DNA of 64,000 nt from Actinocrispum wychmicini (GTDB lineage: Bacteria; Actinomycetota; Actinomycetes; Mycobacteriales; Pseudonocardiaceae): the NCBI RefSeq assembly GCF_004345645.1, contig NZ_SLWS01000015.1:62001-126000 (forward strand), in the 5' to 3' direction. The notes beneath the pieces were generated by a model. The model did not search any database and was not told the origin of the DNA. It saw only the letters and a list, made by a program, of their open reading frames with translations. Positions 1 through 7,775 of the stretch are shown here, piece by piece; within the stretch, counting starts at the first letter, position 1, and each line of letters starts with the position of its first letter. The position numbers were made by a program, and so were the translations under genes.

Positions 1-278
1 TCGTGGGCAAGCGCGCCGCCGCGCCGGCCGGCGCCTCGGTGACGTTCCACCTGACCGGCCCGGTCGAGCGGGCATTGCACGTGCTGGTGGACGGCCGGGC
101 GAAGGTGGTCGACTCGTTGCCCGGACCCGCGACCGTGACGCTGGTGCTGACGTCGAGCCTGTTCGCCCGGCTGTGCGGCGGGCGGACCCCGGTGGGCGAG
201 CGGGTCGCGGAGATCCACTTCGACGGTGACCGTGAACTGGGCGAACGAGTCGCCCACGCGTTGCCGTTCACAATTTGA
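1..278 (+). CDS. MDMPI-fold (mycothiol-dependent maleylpyruvate isomerase family) protein, C-terminal fragment
   Basis: The reading frame is open at the left edge, so only the last ~91 residues are visible; the GTG at 3 is probably internal. What is visible is an SCP2-like module: HLTGPVERALHVLVDGRA, then a short beta segment, then an ending with GDRELGERV and LPFTI. That pattern is usual for the C-terminal domain of actinobacterial TIGR03083/MDMPI-family proteins, whose N-terminal DinB-like half carries the metal and mycothiol site. That half is outside the window, so enzymatic activity cannot be judged. It ends 64 bases before a DoxX-like gene on the same strand. Family confidence is good; the substrate is unknown. 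Confidence 0.75.
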   Translation, partial: VGKRAAAPAGASVTFHLTGPVERALHVLVDGRAKVVDSLPGPATVTLVLTSSLFARLCGGRTPVGERVAEIHFDGDRELGERVAHALPFTI

Positions 279-342
279 GTCACATTTGTTCCTCGCGACA
301 CGTCAGGGAGGTGAACCACCTGTCGTTGGGAAGGAACATGTC

Positions 343-765
343 ATGTCCGCACGAGTGCGCACCGTCCTTTACTGGTTTCTGGCGTTCGAGTTCACCGTCG
401 GGGCGATCACCAAGTTCTGGAGCGGCCCCACCTTCTTCGGCACGGCGTACTCGGTGAAGTTCGCCGACTGGGGGTATCCGTCCTGGTTCCGGTTCGTGGT
501 CGGCACGATCGAACTCGGGTGCGCGGTGTTGGTGGCCATCCCCAGCCGACGCTCCAGGTTCATCGCCGCCGCGACCTTGGTACTGGTGCTCACGGGCGCG
601 GTCACCACGCACATCGTCAACCACAACGCGCTGTACGAGAGCGTCTCCGCACCCCTGCACCTGCTGATCATGATAGTCGTGGCGCTCGCGAACTGGCCCG
701 CCGACTGGCGCGACCTGCTGCGGCCGGGAATCGTCATCCAACGCTCACGCAGGACTGAGCACTGA
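343..765 (+). CDS. DoxX-like family small integral membrane protein
   Basis: A 140-residue protein with four predicted hydrophobic segments (about residues 5-25, 45-65, 70-92 and 100-120). It has the DoxX-family look: a short N-terminal helix followed by F-x-GP..FFG, then GTIELG in the second helix. DoxX-like proteins are membrane subunits or partners in redox and thiol-stress functions, but this member has no assigned role. The ATG at 343 is chosen over the longer frame from 226 because GGAAGGAA lies 7-10 bases upstream and the family starts just before the first helix. Its last 21 bases overlap the tail of the convergent MFS gene. Confidence 0.8.
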   Translation: MSARVRTVLYWFLAFEFTVGAITKFWSGPTFFGTAYSVKFADWGYPSWFRFVVGTIELGCAVLVAIPSRRSRFIAAATLVLVLTGAVTTHIVNHNALYESVSAPLHLLIMIVVALANWPADWRDLLRPGIVIQRSRRTEH

Positions 766-1911
766 CGCTTTCCTGCGGTCGAGCGCACCGGAGAGCAGCG
801 CGACGCCGAGGCTGGCGGCGGCCAGGATCGCCCCGATCCAGTTCGGGGCCGTGTACCCGAGGCCGCCGTCGATCGCGACGCCGCCGATCCACGCTCCGGC
901 GGCGTTGCCCGCGTTGAACGCGCCGATGTTCGCGGCGGACGCCAAAGCCGGGGCGCCTTCGGCTTTCGACAGCACCCTGGCCTGCAATGGGGCCGCGGTG
1001 GCGAATCCGGCCGCGCCGAACAGGACGATCGTGATCGCGGCGGGAACCTGGGCGTGCGCGGTCGCCACGAACACCAGGAGAACCACGGACAACGCGGCCA
1101 ACGATCCGTACAACGCGGGCATCAGCCTGCGGTCGGCCGCCTTGCCGCCGATCAGGTTGCCGACCACGAGCCCGACTCCGAACAGGACGAGCAGCCACGT
1201 GACCATGCCGGTGGAGAACCCGGCGACACCGGTCATCATCGGCGTGATGTACGTGAAGCTGGCGAAGATCCCGGCCCACCCGAGCGCGGTCATCAACAGC
1301 GCCAGCCATACCTGCGGCCGGCGGAACACGCTCAGTTCGCGCCGCAGGTTGCTGTTCTTGTCCGGCGGGAGGTCCGGCACGAGCGTGGACACGGCCACGA
1401 ACGCGACCACGCCGAGCGCGGCCACGGCCCAGAACGACGAACGCCACCCGAACGCGTGGCCCAGCGCGGTCCCTATCGGCACGCCGAGGACGTTGGCGAC
1501 GGTCAGGCCGGTGAACATGATCGCGATCGCGCTGGCCTGCTTGGCGGGCGCGACGAGGCTGGCCGCCACGACGGCGCCGACACCGAAGAACGCCCCGTGG
1601 CACAGCGACGCGACGATCCGGCCGGCGAGCATCATGCCGTAGCTCGGCGCGACCGCCGAGAGCACGTTGCCGGCGATGAAGAGCACCAGCAGGCCGAGCA
1701 GGAGCTTCTTGCGGGAGAACCGGGACCCGGCGGCGGTCATGATCGGCGCGCCGACGGTCACCCCGAGCGCGTATCCGGAGATCAGCAGGCCGGCGGTGGG
1801 GATGGACACCCCGAACGTAGTCGCGACCTCCGGCAGCAGGCCCATGATGATGAACTCGGTGGTGCCGATGCCGAACGCGCCGACGGCCAACGCGAGCAGG
1901 GCGGTGGGCAT
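745..1911 (-). CDS. MFS transporter, DHA1 family (arabinose-efflux/YdhP-like exporter)
   Basis: A 388-residue, 12-helix major facilitator. The N-terminus has G-x-GTTEFIIMGLLPE, a hallmark of the DHA1 sugar-efflux/YdhP/NepI group. The loop 2-3 motif is A-x-x-SRFSRKKLLLG, and the antiporter motif C area (helix 5) is glycine-rich. ATG at 1911 is preferred to GTG at 1920 because GGGGTGA lies about 5 bases before the ATG, whereas it would abut the GTG. It is divergent from a MarR gene, an arrangement typical of drug- or solute-efflux systems controlled by the neighbouring MarR repressor. The substrate cannot be read from sequence. Confidence 0.9.
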   Translation of the reverse strand: MPTALLALAVGAFGIGTTEFIIMGLLPEVATTFGVSIPTAGLLISGYALGVTVGAPIMTAAGSRFSRKKLLLGLLVLFIAGNVLSAVAPSYGMMLAGRIVASLCHGAFFGVGAVVAASLVAPAKQASAIAIMFTGLTVANVLGVPIGTALGHAFGWRSSFWAVAALGVVAFVAVSTLVPDLPPDKNSNLRRELSVFRRPQVWLALLMTALGWAGIFASFTYITPMMTGVAGFSTGMVTWLLVLFGVGLVVGNLIGGKAADRRLMPALYGSLAALSVVLLVFVATAHAQVPAAITIVLFGAAGFATAAPLQARVLSKAEGAPALASAANIGAFNAGNAAGAWIGGVAIDGGLGYTAPNWIGAILAAASLGVALLSGALDRRKASVLSPA

Positions 1912-1960
1912 AGATGTCACCCCAGGTAGAGTTGGTCCAAGTAGCAGGCGTCCGAGATAG

Positions 1961-2005
1961 TTGCAGACGCGGGTTATTGCATGAGCCTGATAATGCTCCG
2001 TGCAA
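1961..2005. promoter_or_regulatory. Candidate MarR operator in the MFS/MarR divergent intergenic region
   Basis: The 120-bp divergent spacer holds TTGCA at 1961-1965 and 1977-1981 and its complement TGCAA at 2001-2005. The last two form an interrupted inverted repeat around the A/T-richer GATAATG, a possible -10 element. Position and symmetry suit MarR binding, but the arms are only 5 bp long, so this is a guess. Confidence 0.3.
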
Positions 2006-2031
2006 CAACGCGACGCAAGCGGAGGTGAACC

Positions 2032-2490
2032 GTGTCACTGGACGACGACGCGGCCGAAGCACGCGCTCAAGGCTGGCGCACCCTCGCGGCCCTGCACGCG
2101 TCCCTCGAAGACGCCCTCGAACGCTCGCTGCAACGGGCACACAACCTGTCCGTCAGCGAGTACAGCGTCCTGGACGTCCTCGCCCGGCAGGACGGCTGGC
2201 ACATGCGGATGAACCAACTCTCCCGGGCCGTGGTCCTCTCCCAGTCGGCGACGACGCGTCTCGTCACCAGGCTGGAGAACCGGGGGCTGCTGAGCCGCTA
2301 CCTCTGCCCGGACGACCGCCGGGGCATCTACACCGAGGTGACTCCAGCCGGCCACGAACTGCTGACGAAAGCCCGCCCCCTGCACGACGGCACGCTCGCG
2401 GAAGCGTTGCGGGACGCCCAGAAGCTCCCCGAACTCGCCCCACTCGTCGACGCACTGGCCAGGCTGCCGATCAGCCCGGCCCAGACCTGA
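2032..2490 (+). CDS. MarR family transcriptional regulator
   Basis: A 152-residue winged-helix protein. The helix-turn-helix lies at about residues 55-85 (MNQLSRAVVLSQSATTRLV) and is followed by the wing motif R-x(11)-DDRRG-x-Y-x-x-VTPAG, diagnostic of MarR. Starts at GTG with GGAGGTGA 5-11 bases upstream. It is transcribed away from the MFS exporter, so its most likely job is to repress that exporter and itself and be released by a phenolic or drug-like ligand. There is no cysteine-based redox sensor: the only cysteine precedes the wing. The family call is secure; target and ligand are inferred from position. Confidence 0.93.
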   Translation: MSLDDDAAEARAQGWRTLAALHASLEDALERSLQRAHNLSVSEYSVLDVLARQDGWHMRMNQLSRAVVLSQSATTRLVTRLENRGLLSRYLCPDDRRGIYTEVTPAGHELLTKARPLHDGTLAEALRDAQKLPELAPLVDALARLPISPAQT

Positions 2491-2543
2491 CGCGGTCGTT
2501 AATCGTTTGTCGGCCGCCGTGCGCGTTGCCGATGATGGCGGCC

Positions 2544-3125
2544 ATGGCCACGACCAGACGAGCCGACATGTTCACCGCGGACGGCAAGCCCTCGGACGAC
2601 GACCCGCGGGAGAACCGGCCAAGGTTGGGCGACGAGCGCACCACGCTGGTGGAGTCCCTGCGCGGCCAACGCCTCACCTTGGAGCTGAAATGCTCAGGTC
2701 TTGACGCGGAGGCGATGGCGCAGCGGTCGGTCGAACCGTCGACGATGTCACTGCTGGGGCTGGTGCGGCACCTGGCCGAGATCGAGCGTTCGACGTTCCG
2801 GGGGATGATGGCGGGCCAGGACGCGCCCCGGCTGTTCACCTCCGAAGCCGACCGCGACGGTGATTTCAACGGTGCCGTCCCCGACCCCCAGGTGGTCGCG
2901 CAGGCGTGGGACGCGTGGCACGCGGAGGTGGACTTCGCCACCCGGTTCGTGGCCGAGGCGCCCAGTCTGGACATCACCAGCGACGATCCGTTGAACCAGC
3001 ACGGCAGCGGCGGCGGGGCCATGTCACTGCGTGAGGTGCTGGTCGGAATGATCGAGGAGTACGCCCGGCACATGGGTCATGTCGACCTGCTGCGCGAGCG
3101 GATCGATGGCCGGCTGGGCCAGTGA
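2544..3125 (+). CDS. DinB/DUF664 family protein
   Basis: A 193-residue protein of the DUF664 branch of the DinB four-helix-bundle superfamily, many of which are metal- and thiol-dependent. Visible markers are the histidine in LVRHLAEIERSTFR (helix 2), W-x-AWHAEVDF in the middle and the C-terminal EEYARHMGHVDLLRERIDG, whose two histidines complete the usual His3 metal site. Start choice is uncertain: ATGs at 2532, 2535, 2544 and 2568 are in frame, none has a strong ribosome site, and the fold begins after 2568. Same orientation as the MarR gene 53 bases upstream. The reaction is unknown. Confidence 0.82.
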   Translation: MATTRRADMFTADGKPSDDDPRENRPRLGDERTTLVESLRGQRLTLELKCSGLDAEAMAQRSVEPSTMSLLGLVRHLAEIERSTFRGMMAGQDAPRLFTSEADRDGDFNGAVPDPQVVAQAWDAWHAEVDFATRFVAEAPSLDITSDDPLNQHGSGGGAMSLREVLVGMIEEYARHMGHVDLLRERIDGRLGQ

Positions 3126-3131
3126 ACGCGG

Positions 3132-3965
3132 TTACGTGAGTCGATAGACCTCGGCGGCGGTGTCGCCGAAGACGCGTGCCCGCTCATCGACGGTCAGGTC
3201 GGCGGTGAGTTCCTCGACCGCGCCGAGCACTTCGGGATACGAGGCCGCCAGCAGGCACACCGGCCAGTCCGAGCCGAACATCAGCCGGGCCGGGCCGAAG
3301 CTCTCCAGCACCACGTCCACGTACCGGCGCAGGTCCCGAACTGTCCACTGTGTCCAGTCGGCTTCGGTGACCAGGCCGGAGAGCTTGCACGTCACGTTCT
3401 CGAAGCCGGCCAGGGAACGGATGGCGGACGCCCAGGGCTCCATCGAGCCGGATGCGATCGGCGGTTTCGCGCAGTGGTCGAGCACGAACGGGCTGTCCGG
3501 GAACGCCGCCACGGTCTCCACGGCCGCTGGGAGTTGGTGGGGCAGCACCAGGAGTTCGTACAGCAGGCCGGCGTCGAACACCGCTTGGAGGCCGTGTCGT
3601 ACGTCGTCACGGCACAGCCAGCGGGGGTCCGGTTCGCCCTGGACCTGGTGACGGATGCCGCGCAGCCATTTGCCGCCCACACCCGCGGCCAGCTTGGCCA
3701 GCACCTCGGACACCGGCCGCGTGAGGTCCACCCAGCCGGTGACCGCGCCGATCAAGGACGACTGTTCGGCGATCGCCAGGAGTTCCGGGGTCTCGTCGAG
3801 GACGGTGACGGTTTGGACGAGCACCGTCCTGTCCATGTCCGCGGCCGCCGTGACCAGGTCGGTTTCGCCGAAGTCACGGCGGATCGCCGACATCGAGACC
3901 GGGTCGATCCAGTCCTGGTCACGGACGGACAAGTCCCACAGGTGGTGATGGGCGTCAACGCGCAT
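3132..3965 (-). CDS. Amidohydrolase-2 family lactonase, probable L-fuconolactonase
   Basis: A 277-residue TIM-barrel amidohydrolase. It begins with DAHHHLWD, the metal-binding H-x-H start of the COG3618 lactonase group. It also shows W-x-RGIRH, FVLDHCAKP (the strand-6 His region), N-x-x-CKLSGL and FGSDWPV with the catalytic Asp. COG3618 members hydrolyse sugar lactones. In this operon, next to a sugar dehydrogenase and an L-fuconate dehydratase, the expected reaction is L-fuconolactone to L-fuconate in the cytoplasm. It is the last gene of the operon and overlaps the aldo/keto reductase by 11 bases, implying translational coupling. L-rhamnonolactone is an alternative substrate. Confidence 0.85.
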   Translation of the reverse strand: MRVDAHHHLWDLSVRDQDWIDPVSMSAIRRDFGETDLVTAAADMDRTVLVQTVTVLDETPELLAIAEQSSLIGAVTGWVDLTRPVSEVLAKLAAGVGGKWLRGIRHQVQGEPDPRWLCRDDVRHGLQAVFDAGLLYELLVLPHQLPAAVETVAAFPDSPFVLDHCAKPPIASGSMEPWASAIRSLAGFENVTCKLSGLVTEADWTQWTVRDLRRYVDVVLESFGPARLMFGSDWPVCLLAASYPEVLGAVEELTADLTVDERARVFGDTAAEVYRLT

Positions 3966-4917
3966 CCAGCAGCCCTTCCGCGCACAGGTCGTCCCACAGT
4001 TGGCCAGGCACCGGCTCGGTGAACAGCCGGGCGTTGCGTTCCACCTGCGCGGCCGACTTCACACCCAGCACGACCGACGCCACGCTCGGGTCGCGCAGCA
4101 CGAACTGGACGGCGGCCTGCGGCAAGGTGACGTCGTACTGTGCGCACACCGAGGCGATCCGTTGGGCCCGGTCGACCAGTTCCCGAGGCGCTTCCACGTA
4201 GTTGTACTTCGCGTTGTCCTGGATCTGGGCGCGGGCGAGCAGGCCCGAGTTGAACACACCGGCCGCCAGGACCGACACGCCCCGCTCCGCGCACAACGGC
4301 AGGAACTCCGTTGCCGCGGTCTGTTCCAGCAGGGTGTACCGCCCGGCGAGCATGACCACGTCGATGGACGTCTCCCGGATGAACCGGGCCGGCATCTGCC
4401 ACTGGTTCATCCCCACGCCGACCGCGCCGACCACACCCTGGGACCGCAACGAGGCCAACGTCGAAAACCCCTCCCCCGCCGCGGTTTCCCAGTGGTCGTC
4501 TGGGTCGTGCAGCAGCAACACGTCCACCCGGTCAAGGCCTAGACGCTCCAAAGAGGACTCGACCGAGCGCTTGATCCCGTCCGCGCTGAAGTCCCACACC
4601 CGCCGGTGGCTGCGCGGCACGGCGAACCCGTTGGCCAGGTCCAGGCCGTCCGCGACGATCGGTTCAAGCAACCGACCGACCTTTGTGGACACCACAAAGG
4701 ACGCACGCGGCAGCCCGGCGAGGAACTTGCCCAGCCGTCGTTCGGACAGGCCGAGTCCGTAGTGCGGCGCGGTGTCGAAGTACCGGACCCCGGCGTCCCA
4801 CGCGGCCTGCAACGTGGCCTCGGCGTCAGCGTCGGACACCGTCGTGTAGAGGTTGCCGATCCCGGCCGCGCCGAAGCCGAACGTGGTCACGTCGACGGCG
4901 GTGTCACCCAGTTTCAT
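3955..4917 (-). CDS. Aldo/keto reductase, probable L-fucose (6-deoxysugar) dehydrogenase
   Basis: A 320-residue AKR. The catalytic tetrad is readable: Asp and Tyr in YFDTAPHYG (about residues 46-54), Lys in VVSTKVGR and His in VLLLHDPDD. The sequence resembles D-threo-aldose/L-fucose 1-dehydrogenases rather than drug-type AKRs. It would oxidise the pyranose at C1 with NAD(P)+ to give the 1,5-lactone taken up by the downstream lactonase. ATG at 4917 fits the family N-terminus (KLGDTAVDVTTFGFGAAGIG) and overlaps the mutarotase by 14 bases. Which sugar it prefers (L-fucose, D-arabinose, L-galactose) cannot be decided from sequence. Confidence 0.87.
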   Translation of the reverse strand: MKLGDTAVDVTTFGFGAAGIGNLYTTVSDADAEATLQAAWDAGVRYFDTAPHYGLGLSERRLGKFLAGLPRASFVVSTKVGRLLEPIVADGLDLANGFAVPRSHRRVWDFSADGIKRSVESSLERLGLDRVDVLLLHDPDDHWETAAGEGFSTLASLRSQGVVGAVGVGMNQWQMPARFIRETSIDVVMLAGRYTLLEQTAATEFLPLCAERGVSVLAAGVFNSGLLARAQIQDNAKYNYVEAPRELVDRAQRIASVCAQYDVTLPQAAVQFVLRDPSVASVVLGVKSAAQVERNARLFTEPVPGQLWDDLCAEGLLDAR

Positions 4918-5227
4918 GCGGCAGCTCCCACACCTGTTTGACGTCCGGGTCCGAGCCGGAGTAGTCGTCCTCGACCTCCAGCAGCTCCGCCATCCGCGCC
5001 TGCCACGGGATGTTCGCCGGGTGATCCCGCAACCGCGCACGCATCCGTGCGTAGTCCTCCACCTCCACGACGTGGAACAGGTCCCGGCCGCTGCGCCAGA
5101 TCCGCCAAGAGCGCACCCCAGCCTCGCGCAACGCCACGTCGAGCTCGGCCGGGATCACCGCGTGGATCCGGTCGTAGTCGGCTTCCCGGCCCGGCTTCAG
5201 TCGCGTGTGGAGGGCCACTGTTTCCAT
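4904..5227 (-). CDS. L-rhamnose/L-fucose mutarotase family protein (RhaM/DUF718)
   Basis: A 107-residue ferredoxin-like-fold protein with the RhaM/DUF718 pattern: LKPGREADYDRIHAVIPAEL (general acid/base His in YDRIH), G-x-RSWRIWRSGRDLFHVVE and a C-terminal W-x-x-RMAELL. The family interconverts alpha and beta anomers of 6-deoxyhexoses, feeding the correct anomer to the dehydrogenase. It starts 2 bases after the permease stop and overlaps the AKR start, placing it squarely inside the operon. Its presence is one reason to read the pathway as 6-deoxyhexose rather than general sugar-acid catabolism. Confidence 0.88.
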   Translation of the reverse strand: METVALHTRLKPGREADYDRIHAVIPAELDVALREAGVRSWRIWRSGRDLFHVVEVEDYARMRARLRDHPANIPWQARMAELLEVEDDYSGSDPDVKQVWELPHETG

Positions 5228-5229
5228 CG

Positions 5230-6255
5230 TCAGTCCTGTGCCTTGCCTGTGGTGAGTCGGGACAGCACCAGCGCCAGCAGAATGATCACGCCGTCGATCG
5301 CCTTGAACCAGTGACCGTCCACATGCAACAGGGTCAGGTTGCTCTCGATCAGGCCGAGCATGAGGACACCGCACAGCGCGCCGAAGATCGTGCCCTTGCC
5401 GCCGTTCAGGCTGATCCCGCCGATCACGGCCGCGGCGAACACCTTGAAGATGTCCCCCTCGCCCATGTTCGCGCCGATCGCGCCGAGGTGGCCGGTCTCC
5501 AGGATGCCGGCCAGCGCGGCGAGCATGCCGCCGATCACGAACACGATCCAGGTCACCCGGTTGGTCCGGATCCCCGCCGCCTTGGCCGCGTCCACGTTGC
5601 CGCCGACCGCGTACAGCGCACGCCCCTGCCGGAAGTAGCCGAGGACCACCATGCCGACGACGAACAGGACACCCGCGATCCACACCGCGATCGGGATCCC
5701 GAGCCACGACTCGAACCCCAGCGACAGGAACGACGGCGGCAGGTTGAACAGGCTGTTGCCGCCGGAGATGCCGTTGTCCAGGCCACGCAGGGTGATCAGC
5801 ATGCCCAGCGTGACGATGAACGCGGACAGCTGGAACTTCAGGATCAGCAGGCCGTTGAACGCGCCGACCAGCGCGCCCACCACCAGGCTGACCGGGATCA
5901 GCGTCCAGGCGGGCCACTCGGTGCCCAGCCCGTGCAACGCCGTGGGCTGCACCAGCACGGCCGCCACCACCGGGGCCAGGCCCATGGTGGATTCGAGGGA
6001 CAGGTCGAACTTGCCGGTGATCAGGATCAGCGCCTCGGCCAGCACCAGCAGGCTCAGCGCGGTCTGCGGCTGCAGCACCGCGCCGAGCAGATAGCCCGGC
6101 GTGAGGAACGTGTTGGCGTCGATCAGAATGCCAACCAGCACCAACACCAGGATCGCCGGCACCAGCGCCAGGTCCTTGAGACGGGCGAACCGGATCATCG
6201 GCCGACGGCTGGCGGCGGGAGCCGTGGCCGCGTCCGGGGTCAACATCTTGGTCAT
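5230..6255 (-). CDS. Sugar ABC transporter permease (RbsC/BPD_transp_2 type)
   Basis: A 341-residue membrane protein with about ten hydrophobic segments after a ~30-residue cytoplasmic N-terminus. It carries the ITGKFDLSLESTMGL stretch, equivalent to the GGIDLSVG signature of ribose-type permeases, plus the cytoplasmic coupling loop GRALYAVGGNVDAAKAAGI. It forms the channel, presumably as a homodimer, of the importer encoded with the next two genes. Its ATG overlaps the ATPase stop (ATGA at 6252-6255). The substrate is inferred from the operon as L-fucose or a close 6-deoxysugar. Confidence 0.92.
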   Translation of the reverse strand: MTKMLTPDAATAPAASRRPMIRFARLKDLALVPAILVLVLVGILIDANTFLTPGYLLGAVLQPQTALSLLVLAEALILITGKFDLSLESTMGLAPVVAAVLVQPTALHGLGTEWPAWTLIPVSLVVGALVGAFNGLLILKFQLSAFIVTLGMLITLRGLDNGISGGNSLFNLPPSFLSLGFESWLGIPIAVWIAGVLFVVGMVVLGYFRQGRALYAVGGNVDAAKAAGIRTNRVTWIVFVIGGMLAALAGILETGHLGAIGANMGEGDIFKVFAAAVIGGISLNGGKGTIFGALCGVLMLGLIESNLTLLHVDGHWFKAIDGVIILLALVLSRLTTGKAQD

Positions 6256-7775
6256 CGTTCGGACACTCCTTCAATGGCCGCGACCAGGTCGTGTTCGGTC
6301 CAGTCACGCCCGAACTCGGCCACCACCCGGCCGTGGAACATCACCAGCACCCGGTCGCACACCTTGAGGTCGTCCAGTTCGTCGGACACCACGATGGCCG
6401 CGGCACCGGCCCGCGCGGCCCGGTCGACCACGCCGAGCAGGGACTCCTTCGACTTCACGTCCACCCCGGCAGTCGGGTTGATCAGCACGAGCACCTGGGG
6501 GTCACCGGCCAGCGCCCGCGCCATCACCACCTTCTGCTGGTTGCCGCCGGACAGGTCGGCCACCGGCTGGTCCGGGCCGCTGGTCACGATGTCGTACGAC
6601 CCGATGGCCCTGGCGCCCACCGCGGTCATCCGACCGGGCGGCACGAACCCGCCGGGGCCGAGCTTGTTCATCACGGTCATCGCCGCGTTCTCCGCCACAG
6701 TGAGGTCGAGCACCAGGCCCTGATGGTGCCGATCCCTTGGCACGCAACCGATTCCGTGCCTCAGGGCGGCCGGCACCGAGCCCGGTTTGACCTTCCGGCC
6801 GGCTGCCTCGATCGCTCCGGACGTGGACCTGCGCAGGCCGTAGACGGTCTCCGCGACCTGGTGCTTGCCGCTGGACGCACTGCCGGCCAGCCCGATCACC
6901 TCGCCCGCGCGCACCTGGAACGTGACGTCCGTGAACGAGTCCCCGGACAGGTTCCGCACGTCGAGCGCGACCGCTCCGGCCGGGTCGACCAGGTCACGGT
7001 CCGTCGCACCGGGCACGGACAGGCCGCCTGGTTCCCCCGTCATCGCGTCGATCAGCTCCGCCCGGCCGAGCTCGCTCACCGGGGCGGTGATGATGTGCCG
7101 GGCGTCGCGGTAGACCGTGACCTCCTGGCACACCTCGTAGATCTCCTGGAGGTGATGCGAGATGAACAGGAACGTGACGCCGTTGGCCTGCAACGTCCGC
7201 ATCTTCTCGAACAGCCGCCCGATCGCCGGACCGTCCAGCTGCGCGGTGGGCTCGTCCAGGATGATGAACCGCGCGCCACCTGACAGCGCTCGCGCGATCT
7301 CCACCAGTTGGCGCTGCTCCACGCTCAGGTCCGACGCCGGCGTGGTCACGTCCACCTTGACGTCGAACGACTCCAGGATCTCCGTGGCCTGCCTGCGCAG
7401 CTTCGACCAGCTGATCAGCGTGCGCCCCTGCCGGTTGACGAACAGGTTCTCGGCCACCGACAACTCGGGCATGATCGTGGACCGCTGGTACACGCAGGCG
7501 ACGTTGCGCCGCCACCCGTCCCGGTCGCCCAACGAGGGCGCGGGACGGCCGCCGAACACGACCTTGCCGCTGTCCGGCGCCTGCAGTCCGGTCAGTATCG
7601 AGACCAAAGTGGACTTTCCGGCGCCGTTGCGGCCGACCAGCGCGTGCGACTGGCCGTCGTGGATCTCGATGCCGACGTCGTCGAGGGCCACGGTCCGGCC
7701 GAACCGCTTGGTCACATGATACGCCGCGGCGGCGAGCCCGGCGCCCGCCGCCGTCCGCTCGGAAACCCTCATCAT
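6252..7775 (-). CDS. Sugar ABC transporter ATP-binding protein with two ABC domains (RbsA/MglA type)
   Basis: A 507-residue tandem ATPase. Domain 1 (about 15-245) has Walker A GRNGAGKST, signature LSVEQRQLVEIARAL and Walker B IILDEPTAQL. Domain 2 (about 265-500) has a degenerate Walker A (GSASSGKHQ), an intact LSGGNQQKVVMARAL and an altered Walker B in which LINPTAGVD replaces LLDEPT. The catalytic Glu is therefore lost, and ATP hydrolysis probably depends on domain 1, as in many RbsA-like proteins. ATG at 7775 gives an ATGA overlap with the binding-protein gene; the GTG at 7796 would lie deep inside it. Energises the fucose-operon importer. Confidence 0.92.
   Translation of the reverse strand: MMRVSERTAAGAGLAAAAYHVTKRFGRTVALDDVGIEIHDGQSHALVGRNGAGKSTLVSILTGLQAPDSGKVVFGGRPAPSLGDRDGWRRNVACVYQRSTIMPELSVAENLFVNRQGRTLISWSKLRRQATEILESFDVKVDVTTPASDLSVEQRQLVEIARALSGGARFIILDEPTAQLDGPAIGRLFEKMRTLQANGVTFLFISHHLQEIYEVCQEVTVYRDARHIITAPVSELGRAELIDAMTGEPGGLSVPGATDRDLVDPAGAVALDVRNLSGDSFTDVTFQVRAGEVIGLAGSASSGKHQVAETVYGLRRSTSGAIEAAGRKVKPGSVPAALRHGIGCVPRDRHHQGLVLDLTVAENAAMTVMNKLGPGGFVPPGRMTAVGARAIGSYDIVTSGPDQPVADLSGGNQQKVVMARALAGDPQVLVLINPTAGVDVKSKESLLGVVDRAARAGAAAIVVSDELDDLKVCDRVLVMFHGRVVAEFGRDWTEHDLVAAIEGVSER

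Noticed and set aside
2532..2543. Upstream ATG pair (2532 and 2535) as start of the DinB/DUF664 protein
   Set aside because: No ribosome site and the extra residues lie outside the fold; any of four ATGs could be used, so I took a middle one.
4680..4700. Perfect inverted repeat CCTTTGTGG-ACA-CCACAAAGG inside the aldo/keto reductase gene
   Set aside because: It is wholly within conserved coding sequence and is made of the GTGGAC word that recurs through the window, so I do not call it an operator or terminator.
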